From NCBI GenBank assembly GCA_004001285.1, contig AP018697.1:1488001-1552000 (forward strand): 64,000 nucleotides of DNA. Reading direction: 5' to 3'. Under the pieces are notes generated by a model, which did no database searches, was not told the origin of the DNA, and saw only the letters and a list, made by a program, of their open reading frames with translations. Positions 38,241 to 47,149 of this stretch are shown here, piece after piece; positions within the stretch are counted from its first letter, which is position 1, and every line of letters begins with the position of its first letter. Made by a program: the position numbers and the translations under genes. Source of the DNA: Arthrobacter sp. MN05-02. Lineage in GTDB: Bacteria; Actinomycetota; Actinomycetes; Actinomycetales; Micrococcaceae.

Positions 38241-39164
38241 ATGGATCTTCACCAGTTGCGGCTGCTCCGTGAGTTGGGCGAGCGTGGCAGCCTCGCCGCC
38301 GTGGCACGGGCGCTCCACGTCTCCGCATCGGCGGTATCGCAGCAACTCACGGCATTGCAGCGTCGGGTCGACGTCCCCCTGACCGAACGTCGAGGGCGGA
38401 ACCTCGTCCTGACGGGCGCCGGCCAGGCCCTGGCGGCGGCTGCCGTGGACATCGGTGTCGCGATGAGCTCCGCCGAGCAGGCCGTCAGCCGATACGTGCA
38501 GGATCCCACCACGACGGTGAGTATCGCCGCGTTCAACAGCGCGGGCCTGACCTACTTCGGACCCCTCCTCCGGGCACTGTCCGGGGAAGGACACCCACGC
38601 CTGATCTGCCACGATCGTGACGTGAGCCAGGACGAGTTCCCTGCCCTGGCTGCGGACTACGACCTGGTCATCGCTCACCGCCTCGAGCACAGCGCACCAT
38701 GGCCGGAGACGATCACCGCCCTACCGCTGGTCCGCGAGCCCCTGGACGTCGCCATGTCCCACCGGCACCGGCTCGCCGGCGCCCGAAGCGTTCGTGTCGC
38801 CGATCTCGCCGACGAGGAATGGGTGTCGGTCCAGGGCGGGTTCCCCCTCGTTCCTGCCCTGGATGCGATCGCCGTCCACGCCGGGAAACCGCTCGACATC
38901 ACCCACCGGATCAACGAGTTCTTCCTCGCGACGGCGATCGTCTCCGCCGGACCCGCCATCGCGCTGATGCCCCGCTACACCGCGTCCCCTCCTCCGGGCA
39001 GCGGGACGGTCCTCAAGCCGCTCCGCGATCTACGGCTCGCCCGGCGCGTCGACGTCCTCTGCCGGCCCGAGACCCTCCACCGGGTCGCCGTCCAGCACGT
39101 CGTCGCCGCGCTCCGGGAAACGGCCGTCCCGCCTGGTCCGGCGGTCGGCCCGACGCGCCCGTAG
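38241..39164 (+). CDS. LysR-family transcriptional regulator
   Basis: 307 residues; N-terminal winged helix-turn-helix (LHQLRLLRELGERGSLAAVA, HVSASAVSQQLTALQRRV) and a substrate-binding domain of the short LysR type from about residue 90. It faces the DMT exporter, so it probably controls it together with its own gene. Effector unknown. Confidence 0.85.
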   Translation: MDLHQLRLLRELGERGSLAAVARALHVSASAVSQQLTALQRRVDVPLTERRGRNLVLTGAGQALAAAAVDIGVAMSSAEQAVSRYVQDPTTTVSIAAFNSAGLTYFGPLLRALSGEGHPRLICHDRDVSQDEFPALAADYDLVIAHRLEHSAPWPETITALPLVREPLDVAMSHRHRLAGARSVRVADLADEEWVSVQGGFPLVPALDAIAVHAGKPLDITHRINEFFLATAIVSAGPAIALMPRYTASPPPGSGTVLKPLRDLRLARRVDVLCRPETLHRVAVQHVVAALRETAVPPGPAVGPTRP

Positions 39165-39371
39165 GCATTCGTCCGGACATCATGGGGCTGTGACCCGGTT
39201 CCCGGCGTCATCACGCCAGCCGGTCGGCCGGGAAGCGGGACCCGACGGATCCTAACGACGGCGCCGCGCGTTCCGATAGTAGGCCGCACACAGGCATGAC
39301 AGGTCCCGGGTCGCCCCGACCTGGACAGGGCCCGGACTGCAGACTCCATCTGCCCGTACGAAGGACCGAGA

Positions 39372-41774
39372 TTGTTCACGAACCACCTCCGCCGATCCGT
39401 GGCGGCCGCTGCTGTCACGGCTGCCGTCCTCCCCCTGCTCGCAGGGGTAGCGCTACCGGCCGTGGCGGCGACGACTCTCTGCACGCCGATGACGCAGAGC
39501 GTCCACCAGAGCATCAACCCCACGTCCGGGGCTTCCCTGCTGACCACGTCGTCGACCGAGGTGGCCAGCGCGGCCACCAGGAACGGCTTCACCGACAAGC
39601 GCGGCGTCGTCTTCAAGGCCTCCCCGACGGCGAGACCCGGACTGGTGCCCGTCCACCGGATGTACAAGGGCGGGGACTTCCTCTTCGTCGCCGACACGGC
39701 CGGCGTCGGTGAGTACGAGAACGCACAGACCAAGTACGGGTATGTCAGCCAGAAGGTCGAGTTCTACGCCTCCGCGACGAAGGTCGGCTGCGGGCTGGAG
39801 GTGCGCCGCTACCAGAAGGGCGCTCTCCACCGTTTCTCCGCATCCCCGGCGGACCAGGCGAAGCTCAAGGCCGCCGGCTGGAAGGACGAAGGCGCCAAGT
39901 TCTGGGCGCAGGCCGCCGTCGCCCCGGCACCTGCCCCCACCCCGACCCCGGAGCCCACGCCGACGACGGTGGCCCCTGCACCTGTCATGACCCCGGCGCC
40001 CGCGCCATCGGCGACGCCCAGGCCGACCCCGGCTCCGGTCCCCACCACACCGGCACCGGTCGTTCCCGCTCCTGCACCTGCTCCGGTCGTCCCCGCTCCG
40101 GTCGCAACCGCGGCAACCGGTTCCGCCCCCGTCGGTACGACGTCGTACCCCGTGCCCGCGGGCGCGATCTTCGTCGCCGGGAACGGCAGTGACACCGCGC
40201 GCGGCGCGCAGGACGCCCCGCTGAAGACGATCAAGGCAGCCGTCACGAAGGCCGTCAGCGGGCAGACGATCATCCTCCGCGCCGGCTCCTACCGCGAAAC
40301 GGTCAAGATCCCGTCCACCAAGCGCCTCACGCTCCAGTCCTTCCCTCACGAGGAGGTATGGCTCGACGGCAGTGTCCCGGTCTCCGGCTTCGCGCCCGAG
40401 GGGCGGGCCTTCGTCGTCGACGGCTGGACGGCCGAGTTCGACGCGAGTCCGACGTACACCTGGGGCAGTGCCGACGGCACCCAGCCGGGCTGGACGTTCG
40501 TCAACCCCAGCCGCCCCATGGCCGCGCACCCCGACCAGGTGTGGATCGACGGTACGGCGCAGCGCCAGGTGAGCTCGCTCGCCGACCTGAGCGCCGGCTC
40601 CTTCTACGTCGACTACAGCGCCGATCGCCTCTCCCTCGGCTCGGATCCCGCCGGCAAGCAGGTCAGGGCCGGCTTCCTGGCGAAGGCCATCTCGGTGCAG
40701 TCCGCCGGCTCCGAGCTCAAAGGCATCGGCGTCCGCCTCTTCTCGCCCTCCGTACCCCACATGGGCGCGGTGACCCTCGAGAGCAGTGGCATCTCGGTCG
40801 AGAACGTCGTCATCGAGCAGACGTCCACGACCGGACTCGCGGTGTCCGGTACCGACGTCCGCCTCAAGGGCATCACGCTTACGCAGAACGGCATGCTCGG
40901 TGCGTCCGCGACCTATGCCGACCGGCTGTCGGCGACCAACCTCAAGGTGGCGGACAACAACACCGAGGGCTTCAACAGCGCACCGGTGGCGGGTGGCTTC
41001 AAGATCGGCCGGACCCGGACGGTGCAGGTCCAGGACAGCGCGTTCACGGCGAACAACGGCACCGGACTCTGGTTCGACGAATCCGTGGTCGACGCCACCG
41101 CGTCCGGCAACAGGATCACCGGGAACAGCGGCCATGGGATCTCGGTCGAGATCTCAGCCCGTGCCGCCATCGCCAACAACGTCATCGCCCGGAACGAGGG
41201 GCATGGCCTGAAGATCAACAACACCAGCGACGTCGAGGTCTGGAACAACTCGTTCATCGGCAACGGGCGTCCCATCAACATCGTCCAGGACGCACGGCGT
41301 GCCTCGGACCGCAGCACACCCGGCCACGACCCGCGCCAGGCGTTCCCCGACCCGTCCATGACGTGGATCAACGGGCCGGTGACCGTCCGCAACAATGTGA
41401 TCAGCGGCACCACGGCCAACTGCCTGCTGTGCGTCGAGGACTACTCGGGCCAGTTCTCGGCGGAAGCCATGGGCGTGACGACGGCCGGCAATGTCCTGCA
41501 TCGCGCGACGGCCTCCGCTCCGACGTGGCTCGTGGTCTGGTCGCGTGGAACCGGCAACCCAGCCGTCTTCACGACCCTCGACGCGTTCAGTGTCGCGACG
41601 GGCCAGGGGAGGAGCGACACGGAACTGACCGGGGGAGCCATCGCCGACCCTGCCACCTTCCGCGTGGACGACACCGCGCGATCGGCGGCCGTCGCCCAAC
41701 CGCTGTCCGCCCGGATCGCCGGGCTGCTGAGGGTTCCCGCGGGAACCCTCCTGACGGGACCCGTCGCCGGCTGA
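39372..41774 (+). CDS. secreted right-handed parallel beta-helix protein with DUF5648-like N-terminus
   Basis: 800 residues. A signal peptide (RRSVAAAAVTAAVLPLLAGV, cleavage after AVAA near residue 33) targets export. Residues 40-175 resemble DUF5648 repeats (GLVPVHRMYKGGDFLFVADT, KYGYVSQKVEFYAS). A Pro/Ala/Thr linker follows (about 180-260). Then comes a DUF1565-like start (IFVAGNGSDTARGAQDAPLK) and a long parallel beta-helix with Asn ladders (GNRITGNSGHGISVEISA, VWNNSFIGNGRPINI). Start TTG 39372 has GAAGGA 7 bases upstream. A polysaccharide-binding or lyase role is possible but not shown. No sortase motif or membrane anchor is seen. Confidence 0.8.
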   Translation: MFTNHLRRSVAAAAVTAAVLPLLAGVALPAVAATTLCTPMTQSVHQSINPTSGASLLTTSSTEVASAATRNGFTDKRGVVFKASPTARPGLVPVHRMYKGGDFLFVADTAGVGEYENAQTKYGYVSQKVEFYASATKVGCGLEVRRYQKGALHRFSASPADQAKLKAAGWKDEGAKFWAQAAVAPAPAPTPTPEPTPTTVAPAPVMTPAPAPSATPRPTPAPVPTTPAPVVPAPAPAPVVPAPVATAATGSAPVGTTSYPVPAGAIFVAGNGSDTARGAQDAPLKTIKAAVTKAVSGQTIILRAGSYRETVKIPSTKRLTLQSFPHEEVWLDGSVPVSGFAPEGRAFVVDGWTAEFDASPTYTWGSADGTQPGWTFVNPSRPMAAHPDQVWIDGTAQRQVSSLADLSAGSFYVDYSADRLSLGSDPAGKQVRAGFLAKAISVQSAGSELKGIGVRLFSPSVPHMGAVTLESSGISVENVVIEQTSTTGLAVSGTDVRLKGITLTQNGMLGASATYADRLSATNLKVADNNTEGFNSAPVAGGFKIGRTRTVQVQDSAFTANNGTGLWFDESVVDATASGNRITGNSGHGISVEISARAAIANNVIARNEGHGLKINNTSDVEVWNNSFIGNGRPINIVQDARRASDRSTPGHDPRQAFPDPSMTWINGPVTVRNNVISGTTANCLLCVEDYSGQFSAEAMGVTTAGNVLHRATASAPTWLVVWSRGTGNPAVFTTLDAFSVATGQGRSDTELTGGAIADPATFRVDDTARSAAVAQPLSARIAGLLRVPAGTLLTGPVAG

Positions 41775-41941
41775 CGCGCGATCGGCCGCTGCTGTCGCCA
41801 TCGATTCCGGGAACGGAACGGCAAGGGCCGGCACCGACAGATGGGATGCCAGCGTGCACTGCCGGGTGCCACGTGGACGTCGTATCGACGGGATTGCGAG
41901 GAACCCGCAGGGCGCCGCGGCCCGAGGTCCGGTTCCGGGCG

Positions 41942-42868
41942 TCAGCAGTGGTTGTGGCGGCCCGTGGCGGGCTCGAGCTGCAGGGTGGAGTGGCGGATGT
42001 CGAAGTGGTCGCCGATGCACGTGTTGAGGTCGCCGAGGATCCGGGGGGCGGAGCCGTTGTCGAAGGCGTCTTCGTCGACCTGGACGTGAGCGGTGAGTGC
42101 GGGCAGGCCCGAGGTGATGGTCCAGGCGTGCAGGTCCTCCACCAGCACCACCCCCGGGACCTCCTCCATGTGTCGGCGCACTTCGGCCAGATCGGTGTCG
42201 CTGGGGGTGGCCTCCAGCAGGACGAACACCACGGCTTTGAGCAGGCTGTAGGCGCGCGGGAGGATCAGGAGGCCGATGGCGACGCCGGCCAGGCCGTCCG
42301 CCGCCAGGAACCCGGTGGACCAGATGACCAGGGCGGCGACGATGACCGCGGCGGGGCCCAGCAGGTCACCGAGCACCTCGAGATAGGCGCCCCGGACGTT
42401 GAGGCTCTCCTTCTGCCCGCCCGTCAGCAGGCGCAGGGCGACGATGTTGGCGACCAGGCCGAGTGCAGCCGCCGCCAGCATGACCGGTGCGTCGACGTCG
42501 GCCGGGCTCAGGGCCCGCCTGGTTCCCTCGATGAGCATCAGGACTCCGATGACAGCGACGACCAGACCATTGACGAGGGCGGCGAGGATCTCCACGCGCT
42601 TCCATCCGAAGGTGCGGCGCTCGGTCCCGGGCCGGGCCGCCAGGCCCGTGGCGAGGATCGCGATCGCCAGACCCGCCGAGTCGCTGAGCATGTGTCCGGC
42701 ATCGGCGAGCAGTGACACCGAGCCCGACGCGAGTGCGCCGACGACCTCGATCAGCATCACCGATACGGTGATGGCGAGTGCCCCGATCAGCCGTCGGCGG
42801 TGGGTTCCGCCGGCAGTGTGGGCTGTGCCGGTGCCGTGGCCGTGGCCGTGGCCGTGACTGCCGCTCAT
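41942..42868 (-). CDS. cation diffusion facilitator (CDF) metal efflux transporter
   Basis: 308 residues: His-rich N-terminus (HGHGHGHG), about six helices, and a C-terminal cytoplasmic dimer domain (DLAEVRRHMEEVPGVVLVED). The first metal half-site is LLADAGHMLSDSAG. In the second, the usual HxxxD is ExxxD (YLEVLGDLLG), so site A would have a glutamate. Exports Zn, Co, Cd or Mn; the ion cannot be assigned. Its ATG overlaps the ArsR stop by four bases, so both are one operon. Confidence 0.88.
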   Translation of the reverse strand: MSGSHGHGHGHGTGTAHTAGGTHRRRLIGALAITVSVMLIEVVGALASGSVSLLADAGHMLSDSAGLAIAILATGLAARPGTERRTFGWKRVEILAALVNGLVVAVIGVLMLIEGTRRALSPADVDAPVMLAAAALGLVANIVALRLLTGGQKESLNVRGAYLEVLGDLLGPAAVIVAALVIWSTGFLAADGLAGVAIGLLILPRAYSLLKAVVFVLLEATPSDTDLAEVRRHMEEVPGVVLVEDLHAWTITSGLPALTAHVQVDEDAFDNGSAPRILGDLNTCIGDHFDIRHSTLQLEPATGRHNHC

Positions 42869-43242
42869 CGCCCACCGCCCGGCAGCCGGGCAGGGTCAAG
42901 GGAGATTCCTGACTCCGCATGATGGTTCCGCGGGTCCTGGTCCGGACCCTGCGGATCGATGAGGCGTTCGCCGGCGTGCAGGAGCTCATCGAGCTCGGAG
43001 GTGGCCAGCCGGTACAGGGTCGCACGACCGTCAGGGGTCGCCTCCACGAGACCGGCGCCCTTGAGGACCGCCAGATGGGCCGACACCGTGGACTGCGCCA
43101 GGCCGAGGTGCGAGGAGAGCTCGCCCACCCGGTGCGGGCCGTCCGCCAGGCAGTGCACCAGGGACAGCCGGGCGGGCTCGGCCAGCGCACGGAACAACCG
43201 CGCGACCGCATCATGCTGGTGCAGGTCGTAATTCATCGTCAT
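42865..43242 (-). CDS. ArsR/SmtB-family metal-responsive repressor
   Basis: 125 residues with the winged helix-turn-helix VGELSSHLGLAQSTVSAHLA. A His-rich start (NYDLHQHDAVARL), one central cysteine (SLVHCLADG) and a His pair in the C-terminal tail could bind metal. It heads the arsR-CDF operon, and a dyad overlies its promoter, the standard autorepression layout. Confidence 0.87.
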   Translation of the reverse strand: MTMNYDLHQHDAVARLFRALAEPARLSLVHCLADGPHRVGELSSHLGLAQSTVSAHLAVLKGAGLVEATPDGRATLYRLATSELDELLHAGERLIDPQGPDQDPRNHHAESGISLDPARLPGGGR

Positions 43243-43246
43243 CGGA

Positions 43247-43267
43247 CGATTATATCGGTATCAATCG
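43247..43267 (-). promoter_or_regulatory. operator and leaderless promoter of the arsR-CDF operon
   Basis: CGATT and AATCG form an inverted repeat 11 bases apart. On the minus strand the region includes a perfect TATAAT (43249-43254) that ends 6 bases before ATG 43242. A repressor on the dyad would cover the -10 box. It is also a clear AT-rich dip. Confidence 0.6.
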
Positions 43268-43365
43268 ATCGGGAAGGAGGCGTCAGCTCGCTGCGGCGTC
43301 GATCAGGATCGTCGGGGTCCTGCCTGTCCCGTGCCGGAACACCCTGCTCCCCGGAGGGAACTCTC

Positions 43366-44853
43366 CTAATCGTGCGACGGCGCCGCCGCGCCCCCGGCGA
43401 CCGTCCGGGCATACGATTCCGAGACCCGGCGGTAGACGGGGGTCAGGAACGCCAGCACCGCGGCCGCGATGATGACGATCCCCGCCACCAGGAACACGAG
43501 GGCGATGCCCCGGGAGGTGCCCTCGCCCAGCAGGGGGGCGAGTCGCGAACCGCCCTCGGCCGATCGTGCATACGGGATGATCCAGAACTGCGCGATCGGC
43601 GCGATCAGGAACGCGGTGACGGGCGCCGCCGCGGATTCGAACGCCATGGCGAACCCGAACACGCGCCCCTGCCGCTGCAGGGGGACCACCTGCTGGATGA
43701 CCGTCTGCTCGGCGGCCTCCACGAAGGGGACCAGGACCAGGTAGAGCCAGATACCGGCGACGTACAGCCATGCCCACTCGCGCACCGTGAAGGCCGCACC
43801 GACGATCCCCATCAGGATGACGGCGATGAGCATGGTGCGTAACGGATTCGATCCGAGGCCGAACCTGCCGATCAGGGCACCACCCACCAGGAATCCGGTG
43901 GCGCCGACCGCGAACCAGATCCCCCACAGCTCCACGGGGAACAGTTCCAGCCCGTAGGGATCCATCAGCGCCATGTAGACGCCGCCCACGAAGTTGTTGA
44001 ACGTGGAGAACAGGATCAGTGCGAACAGTCCGGAGATCGCGAGCACCGCGGCGATGGAGCCCCGCAGGTCGAAACCACCCTCGGCGTCCGAGGGTGCCGC
44101 ATGCACCTCCTCGGGCATGCGCAGCGTGAGCAGGTGCGCGAACGCGACAGCCGTGAGCACCAGGGCGACGACGATGGTCCAGCCCATTCCGATCAGCCCG
44201 ACCGACAACCCGGAGAGCACCGACGTCACGATGAACATCAGTCCCTGCACCATGCCCACCAGCCCGTTGGCGTTGGCCCGCCGGTCCGGTTCGATGAGGA
44301 TGGTGACCGTGGTGGCGAGGGCGATGTTCCGCATGTTCTCGACGACCGCACCGATCAGGATGATCAGGGTGAAGGCCCAGAACCACGGCTGTCGCAGGTC
44401 CAGCAGGGTGGTGACGGGCGTCAGCAGGAACATTCCTCCGGACAGCACGAACATCACCAGCGTGAAGCCGGCGGCGAAGCGCATGACCGCCAGCTTGCGG
44501 TAGCGGTCCACGAAGGTGCCGAAGCTGATGCTGGAGAGGGCGATCAGCAGCATGTAGGCACCGCCGATCACTCCGGTGGCGATCACGTTGCGGGTCTGCA
44601 GGTAGGCCCAGAACGTGAGGGCGAACCACAGGTAACTGGTCGTGATATTCGCGAGCCCGGTGTTCACCAGGATGCCCAGGAAGGTGCGGGACCGCGCCGC
44701 CGGAGCGCGGACGGATGTGTCGAGGGGTTCGCTGTCGGACCGGCGGTCGGAGTCGCCGGGCTGCAGGACAGGGACGGCGACGTCCTCGGTGAGGCCCGTG
44801 CTGCCATGCGGAACCGCAGCGGCCCCCGACGGGACCGGTTCCTGCCCGGTCAT
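43366..44853 (-). CDS. MFS transporter
   Basis: 495 residues with about twelve helices, a 50-residue hydrophilic N-terminus, and the MFS loop motif GTFVDRYRKLAVMRFAAGF between helices 2 and 3. The family (MFS_3-like, efflux) includes drug exporters; the substrate is unknown. ATG 44853 is preferred because the minus-strand TACACT lies 7 bases before it. Confidence 0.85.
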   Translation of the reverse strand: MTGQEPVPSGAAAVPHGSTGLTEDVAVPVLQPGDSDRRSDSEPLDTSVRAPAARSRTFLGILVNTGLANITTSYLWFALTFWAYLQTRNVIATGVIGGAYMLLIALSSISFGTFVDRYRKLAVMRFAAGFTLVMFVLSGGMFLLTPVTTLLDLRQPWFWAFTLIILIGAVVENMRNIALATTVTILIEPDRRANANGLVGMVQGLMFIVTSVLSGLSVGLIGMGWTIVVALVLTAVAFAHLLTLRMPEEVHAAPSDAEGGFDLRGSIAAVLAISGLFALILFSTFNNFVGGVYMALMDPYGLELFPVELWGIWFAVGATGFLVGGALIGRFGLGSNPLRTMLIAVILMGIVGAAFTVREWAWLYVAGIWLYLVLVPFVEAAEQTVIQQVVPLQRQGRVFGFAMAFESAAAPVTAFLIAPIAQFWIIPYARSAEGGSRLAPLLGEGTSRGIALVFLVAGIVIIAAAVLAFLTPVYRRVSESYARTVAGGAAAPSHD

Positions 44854-44860
44854 GCGCCCC

Positions 44861-44866
44861 AGTGTA
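44861..44866 (-). promoter_or_regulatory. -10 box of a probable leaderless MFS transcript
   Basis: TACACT on the minus strand, 7 bases before ATG 44853. Confidence 0.4.
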
Positions 44867-44951
44867 CTGAGAATGTACCGGGACCGGAACGGCTGCTGCA
44901 GGGCAGGATGGCGTATCGGAACGACGCAGGAGGACCGCACCGTGGCGCCGA

Positions 44952-45290
44952 ATGTCCCGGACCAGGACCCCGTGGTTCTGCGATCTCCCCTCCGGGTCCG
45001 CACCGGCCCGCAGGTCGCAGCTCCACCTGCTCGCCTACGCGCTGCACCAACCGTGCCGCCCCCGGAACGGTGCGGGTGCGGTCGCGGGCGATCACGTCGC
45101 CATCGCCGCAGCTGGCCCCCTCGTGCTCGTCGCCCACGCCCGCCGGTTCGCTCGCTGTCCAACGGGCCCCTTCCCGGCCGGGCAGAACAGGTACACAATC
45201 GTGGTGTCCGATCGGCTCGCCGGCGCAGGGGAGCGGAAGAGTGCCGATCAGGGCGGCGCTCCGGCAACAGTGGCGGTCTCATCGAGGTGA
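44952..45290 (+). CDS. possible small hypothetical protein upstream of the ANTAR gene
   Basis: A 112-codon frame with consistently G/C third positions, ending 16 bases before the ANTAR gene. The protein (for example DHVAIAAAGPLVLVAHARRF) matches nothing I know. The start is weak: GGAGGACC lies 18 bases upstream and fits better a GTG at 44942 in another frame. It could also be a frameshifted gene that begins there. The rest of 44854-45306 holds only the divergent MFS promoter. Confidence 0.3.
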   Translation: MSRTRTPWFCDLPSGSAPARRSQLHLLAYALHQPCRPRNGAGAVAGDHVAIAAAGPLVLVAHARRFARCPTGPFPAGQNRYTIVVSDRLAGAGERKSADQGGAPATVAVSSR

Positions 45291-45306
45291 AGGCGAGGAC
45301 TCTCCA

Positions 45307-45603
45307 ATGGGGGACGAGGACGAAGCACGGGAGATGGACAACCAGGCGAACGACGTATTCCTCGGACAGGTGCTCGCCCAACTGCGGTCCGTCACCGATC
45401 GGGTCGAGCAGCTGACGCAGGCCATCGAGAGCCGCGATGTCATCGGTCAGGCCAAGGGCATCCTGATGGAGCGCTACCAGCTCACCCCCGACGACGCCTT
45501 CGCGCTGCTCGTGGCCTGCAGCACCCAGAGCAACACCAAGCTCGCCTGCGTCGCGTCCCGTCTGGTGACCAGCGGGAGCCTGCAGGGGCTCACCAAGGGC
45601 TAG
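45307..45603 (+). CDS. ANTAR-domain RNA-binding antiterminator (orphan)
   Basis: 98 residues. A short helical N-terminus (VLAQLRSVTDRVEQLTQAIE) is followed by the three-helix ANTAR domain: SRDVIGQAKGILMERYQLTP, DDAFALLVACSTQSNTKLA and VASRLV. ANTAR proteins bind paired hairpins in mRNA and prevent termination. No GAF or receiver domain is fused, so control must come from a partner. AAGGCGAGG lies 8 bases before ATG. Confidence 0.82.
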   Translation: MGDEDEAREMDNQANDVFLGQVLAQLRSVTDRVEQLTQAIESRDVIGQAKGILMERYQLTPDDAFALLVACSTQSNTKLACVASRLVTSGSLQGLTKG

Positions 45604-45655
45604 GGCCCCCGCAGCCGGTGGGACCATGCCGCCGCTCACGCGCCGCAGCGAGAGG

Positions 45656-46501
45656 TCAGGTGCCGAGGATCCGCGCCGCTGCCGCCTCGGACTCGAGTTG
45701 TTCCGGGGTGAGCACCGCTCCGCGCAGGAATCCGGCCTCGCGCAGCATCGTCCTGATGTCCTCGACGCCGTAGGGGACGGGCCAGCGGCTGTGGGCCACG
45801 ACGTGGCAGGTGGGGCACAGGGGTACGAGGTCGACGAGCGGGTCGACCTCATAGCCGGCGCCGAGGTGCGCGAGCGGCGTGATGTGGTGGACCTGGATCA
45901 GCGCGGTGGCCTCGATCCCATAGACCTGTTCGGGATCGAGGCCGCACGCATGGCAAGCAGAACCCCGGTGGGCCATCGCCACGCGCCGCAGGTCCTGGTC
46001 CCGCTCGAACCCGTCGACCGGCACGCGCTGGACGGCTGATGCGGGCAGGGCGCCGGGAACCGGGTCGAGGGACGCCGGGTCCGGGGAATTGGCCTCCGCC
46101 CACAGCATCCGGACAGCGAGCTCCGCCGGGCCGTCGATCAATCGCACGGAGGGTACTCCGGCGCCACGGTCCGGTAGTCGTTCGGCGAGCTCGGCACAGG
46201 GCACCTGGTCGCCGCGGGGGAGCAGGAGATCGAGATCGACGTCGATCTCCGCCGCCCCGGCCTCCGAGCGCGTCGGAGAGCGGACACCGGCAAGAGTGCC
46301 GTGTCCGATCAGCCCGTGCAGCGCGGGACGCGCACCCACCGCGAGCAGCCATACGTCCAGGCCCTCGGCCAGGGCAGGATCGTCCGGGACCTGCCACTCC
46401 TGCCGGACGACGCCGGTCCTCCGGACCGCTTCGACATCCGCCGCGTAGACGCCGGTCCACCCCGGCTGCTCGGGGTCCCATGCGATGATCACTGCCGCCA
46501 T
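45656..46501 (-). CDS. HNH endonuclease domain protein
   Basis: 281 residues. The C-terminal HNH fold is complete: CHACGLDPEQVYG, then IQVHHITPL with catalytic His, and DLVPLCPTCHVVAHSR, with two CxxC pairs for zinc. The N-terminal 170 residues (AAVIIAWDPEQPGWTGVYAA) match no domain I recognise. Standalone HNH proteins may act in defence or repair; nothing adjacent supports a restriction system. Confidence 0.8.
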   Translation of the reverse strand: MAAVIIAWDPEQPGWTGVYAADVEAVRRTGVVRQEWQVPDDPALAEGLDVWLLAVGARPALHGLIGHGTLAGVRSPTRSEAGAAEIDVDLDLLLPRGDQVPCAELAERLPDRGAGVPSVRLIDGPAELAVRMLWAEANSPDPASLDPVPGALPASAVQRVPVDGFERDQDLRRVAMAHRGSACHACGLDPEQVYGIEATALIQVHHITPLAHLGAGYEVDPLVDLVPLCPTCHVVAHSRWPVPYGVEDIRTMLREAGFLRGAVLTPEQLESEAAAARILGT

Positions 46502-46568
46502 GCCATCGAGTGTGCCACGCACGAGCACCCGGGTGGGTCCGGGGGACGGCGGGGGTGGGGCGTCGGGG

Positions 46569-46958
46569 TCAGGCCTGCAGCAGCCAACGGACCGCGGCGT
46601 CCCGATCCAGGAAGAATCGGGTCTTCGTCGCCGATCTGACCATGAACGCCATGAGGACGCGGTCGACGTCGTCGTACCCGAGGATGGCGATCCGTGCCGG
46701 ATGCTCGTAGGCGAGGACGGTCTCCCTCGCTGCCCAGGTGACCTCCCTGAGGGCGGACACCTCCACCAGCAGGGGGAGCCCGGCCCGGCCGGATGCGACG
46801 ATCGCCGACCCCGCGACGGTGATGTCCTCCCGGTCGATGACGATCCGCGGCTGCCAGCGCAGGCAGAGCATGAACGGCAGGGCGGTCACGGAGAGCCGCT
46901 CCTCGTCGGTCCTGCCCGGTGTCGAGTCCATGCATCGGGGCATCACATGTGCATCCAT
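46569..46958 (-). CDS. STAS/SEC14-like small protein
   Basis: 129 residues with alternating strands and helices: WQPRIVIDREDITVAGSAIV, LLVEVSALREVTWAARETVL, RIAILGYDDVDRVLMAFMV and a closing FFLDRDAAVRWLLQ. This matches the STAS/SEC14-like proteins that are frequent and duplicated in Arthrobacter; partner switching or lipid binding is a family-level guess. The start could also be the internal ATG at 46931. Confidence 0.6.
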   Translation of the reverse strand: MDAHVMPRCMDSTPGRTDEERLSVTALPFMLCLRWQPRIVIDREDITVAGSAIVASGRAGLPLLVEVSALREVTWAARETVLAYEHPARIAILGYDDVDRVLMAFMVRSATKTRFFLDRDAAVRWLLQA

Positions 46959-47149
46959 ATCGGGGTAACCGCCTTAAGCGACCTCGGAGCGGCAACTCGC
47001 AGTACTGCCAGGGATCTCGGCCGGGCCGCTCGCCGGCGGCAGCCCGCGCAGGAACACGCCGACCGGAACGCATTCGCACCTGCATCCCGGACGGATGGGT
47101 CACCGGACGAAAGACTTCTGCACTCGTCCGGAGCGCGCCCCGTCGGCGG

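Noticed and set aside
37179..38690. 503-codon reading of the DMT transporter
   Set aside because: The added N-terminus lies antisense to the LysR gene and is not hydrophobic; the family's start is near 38168.
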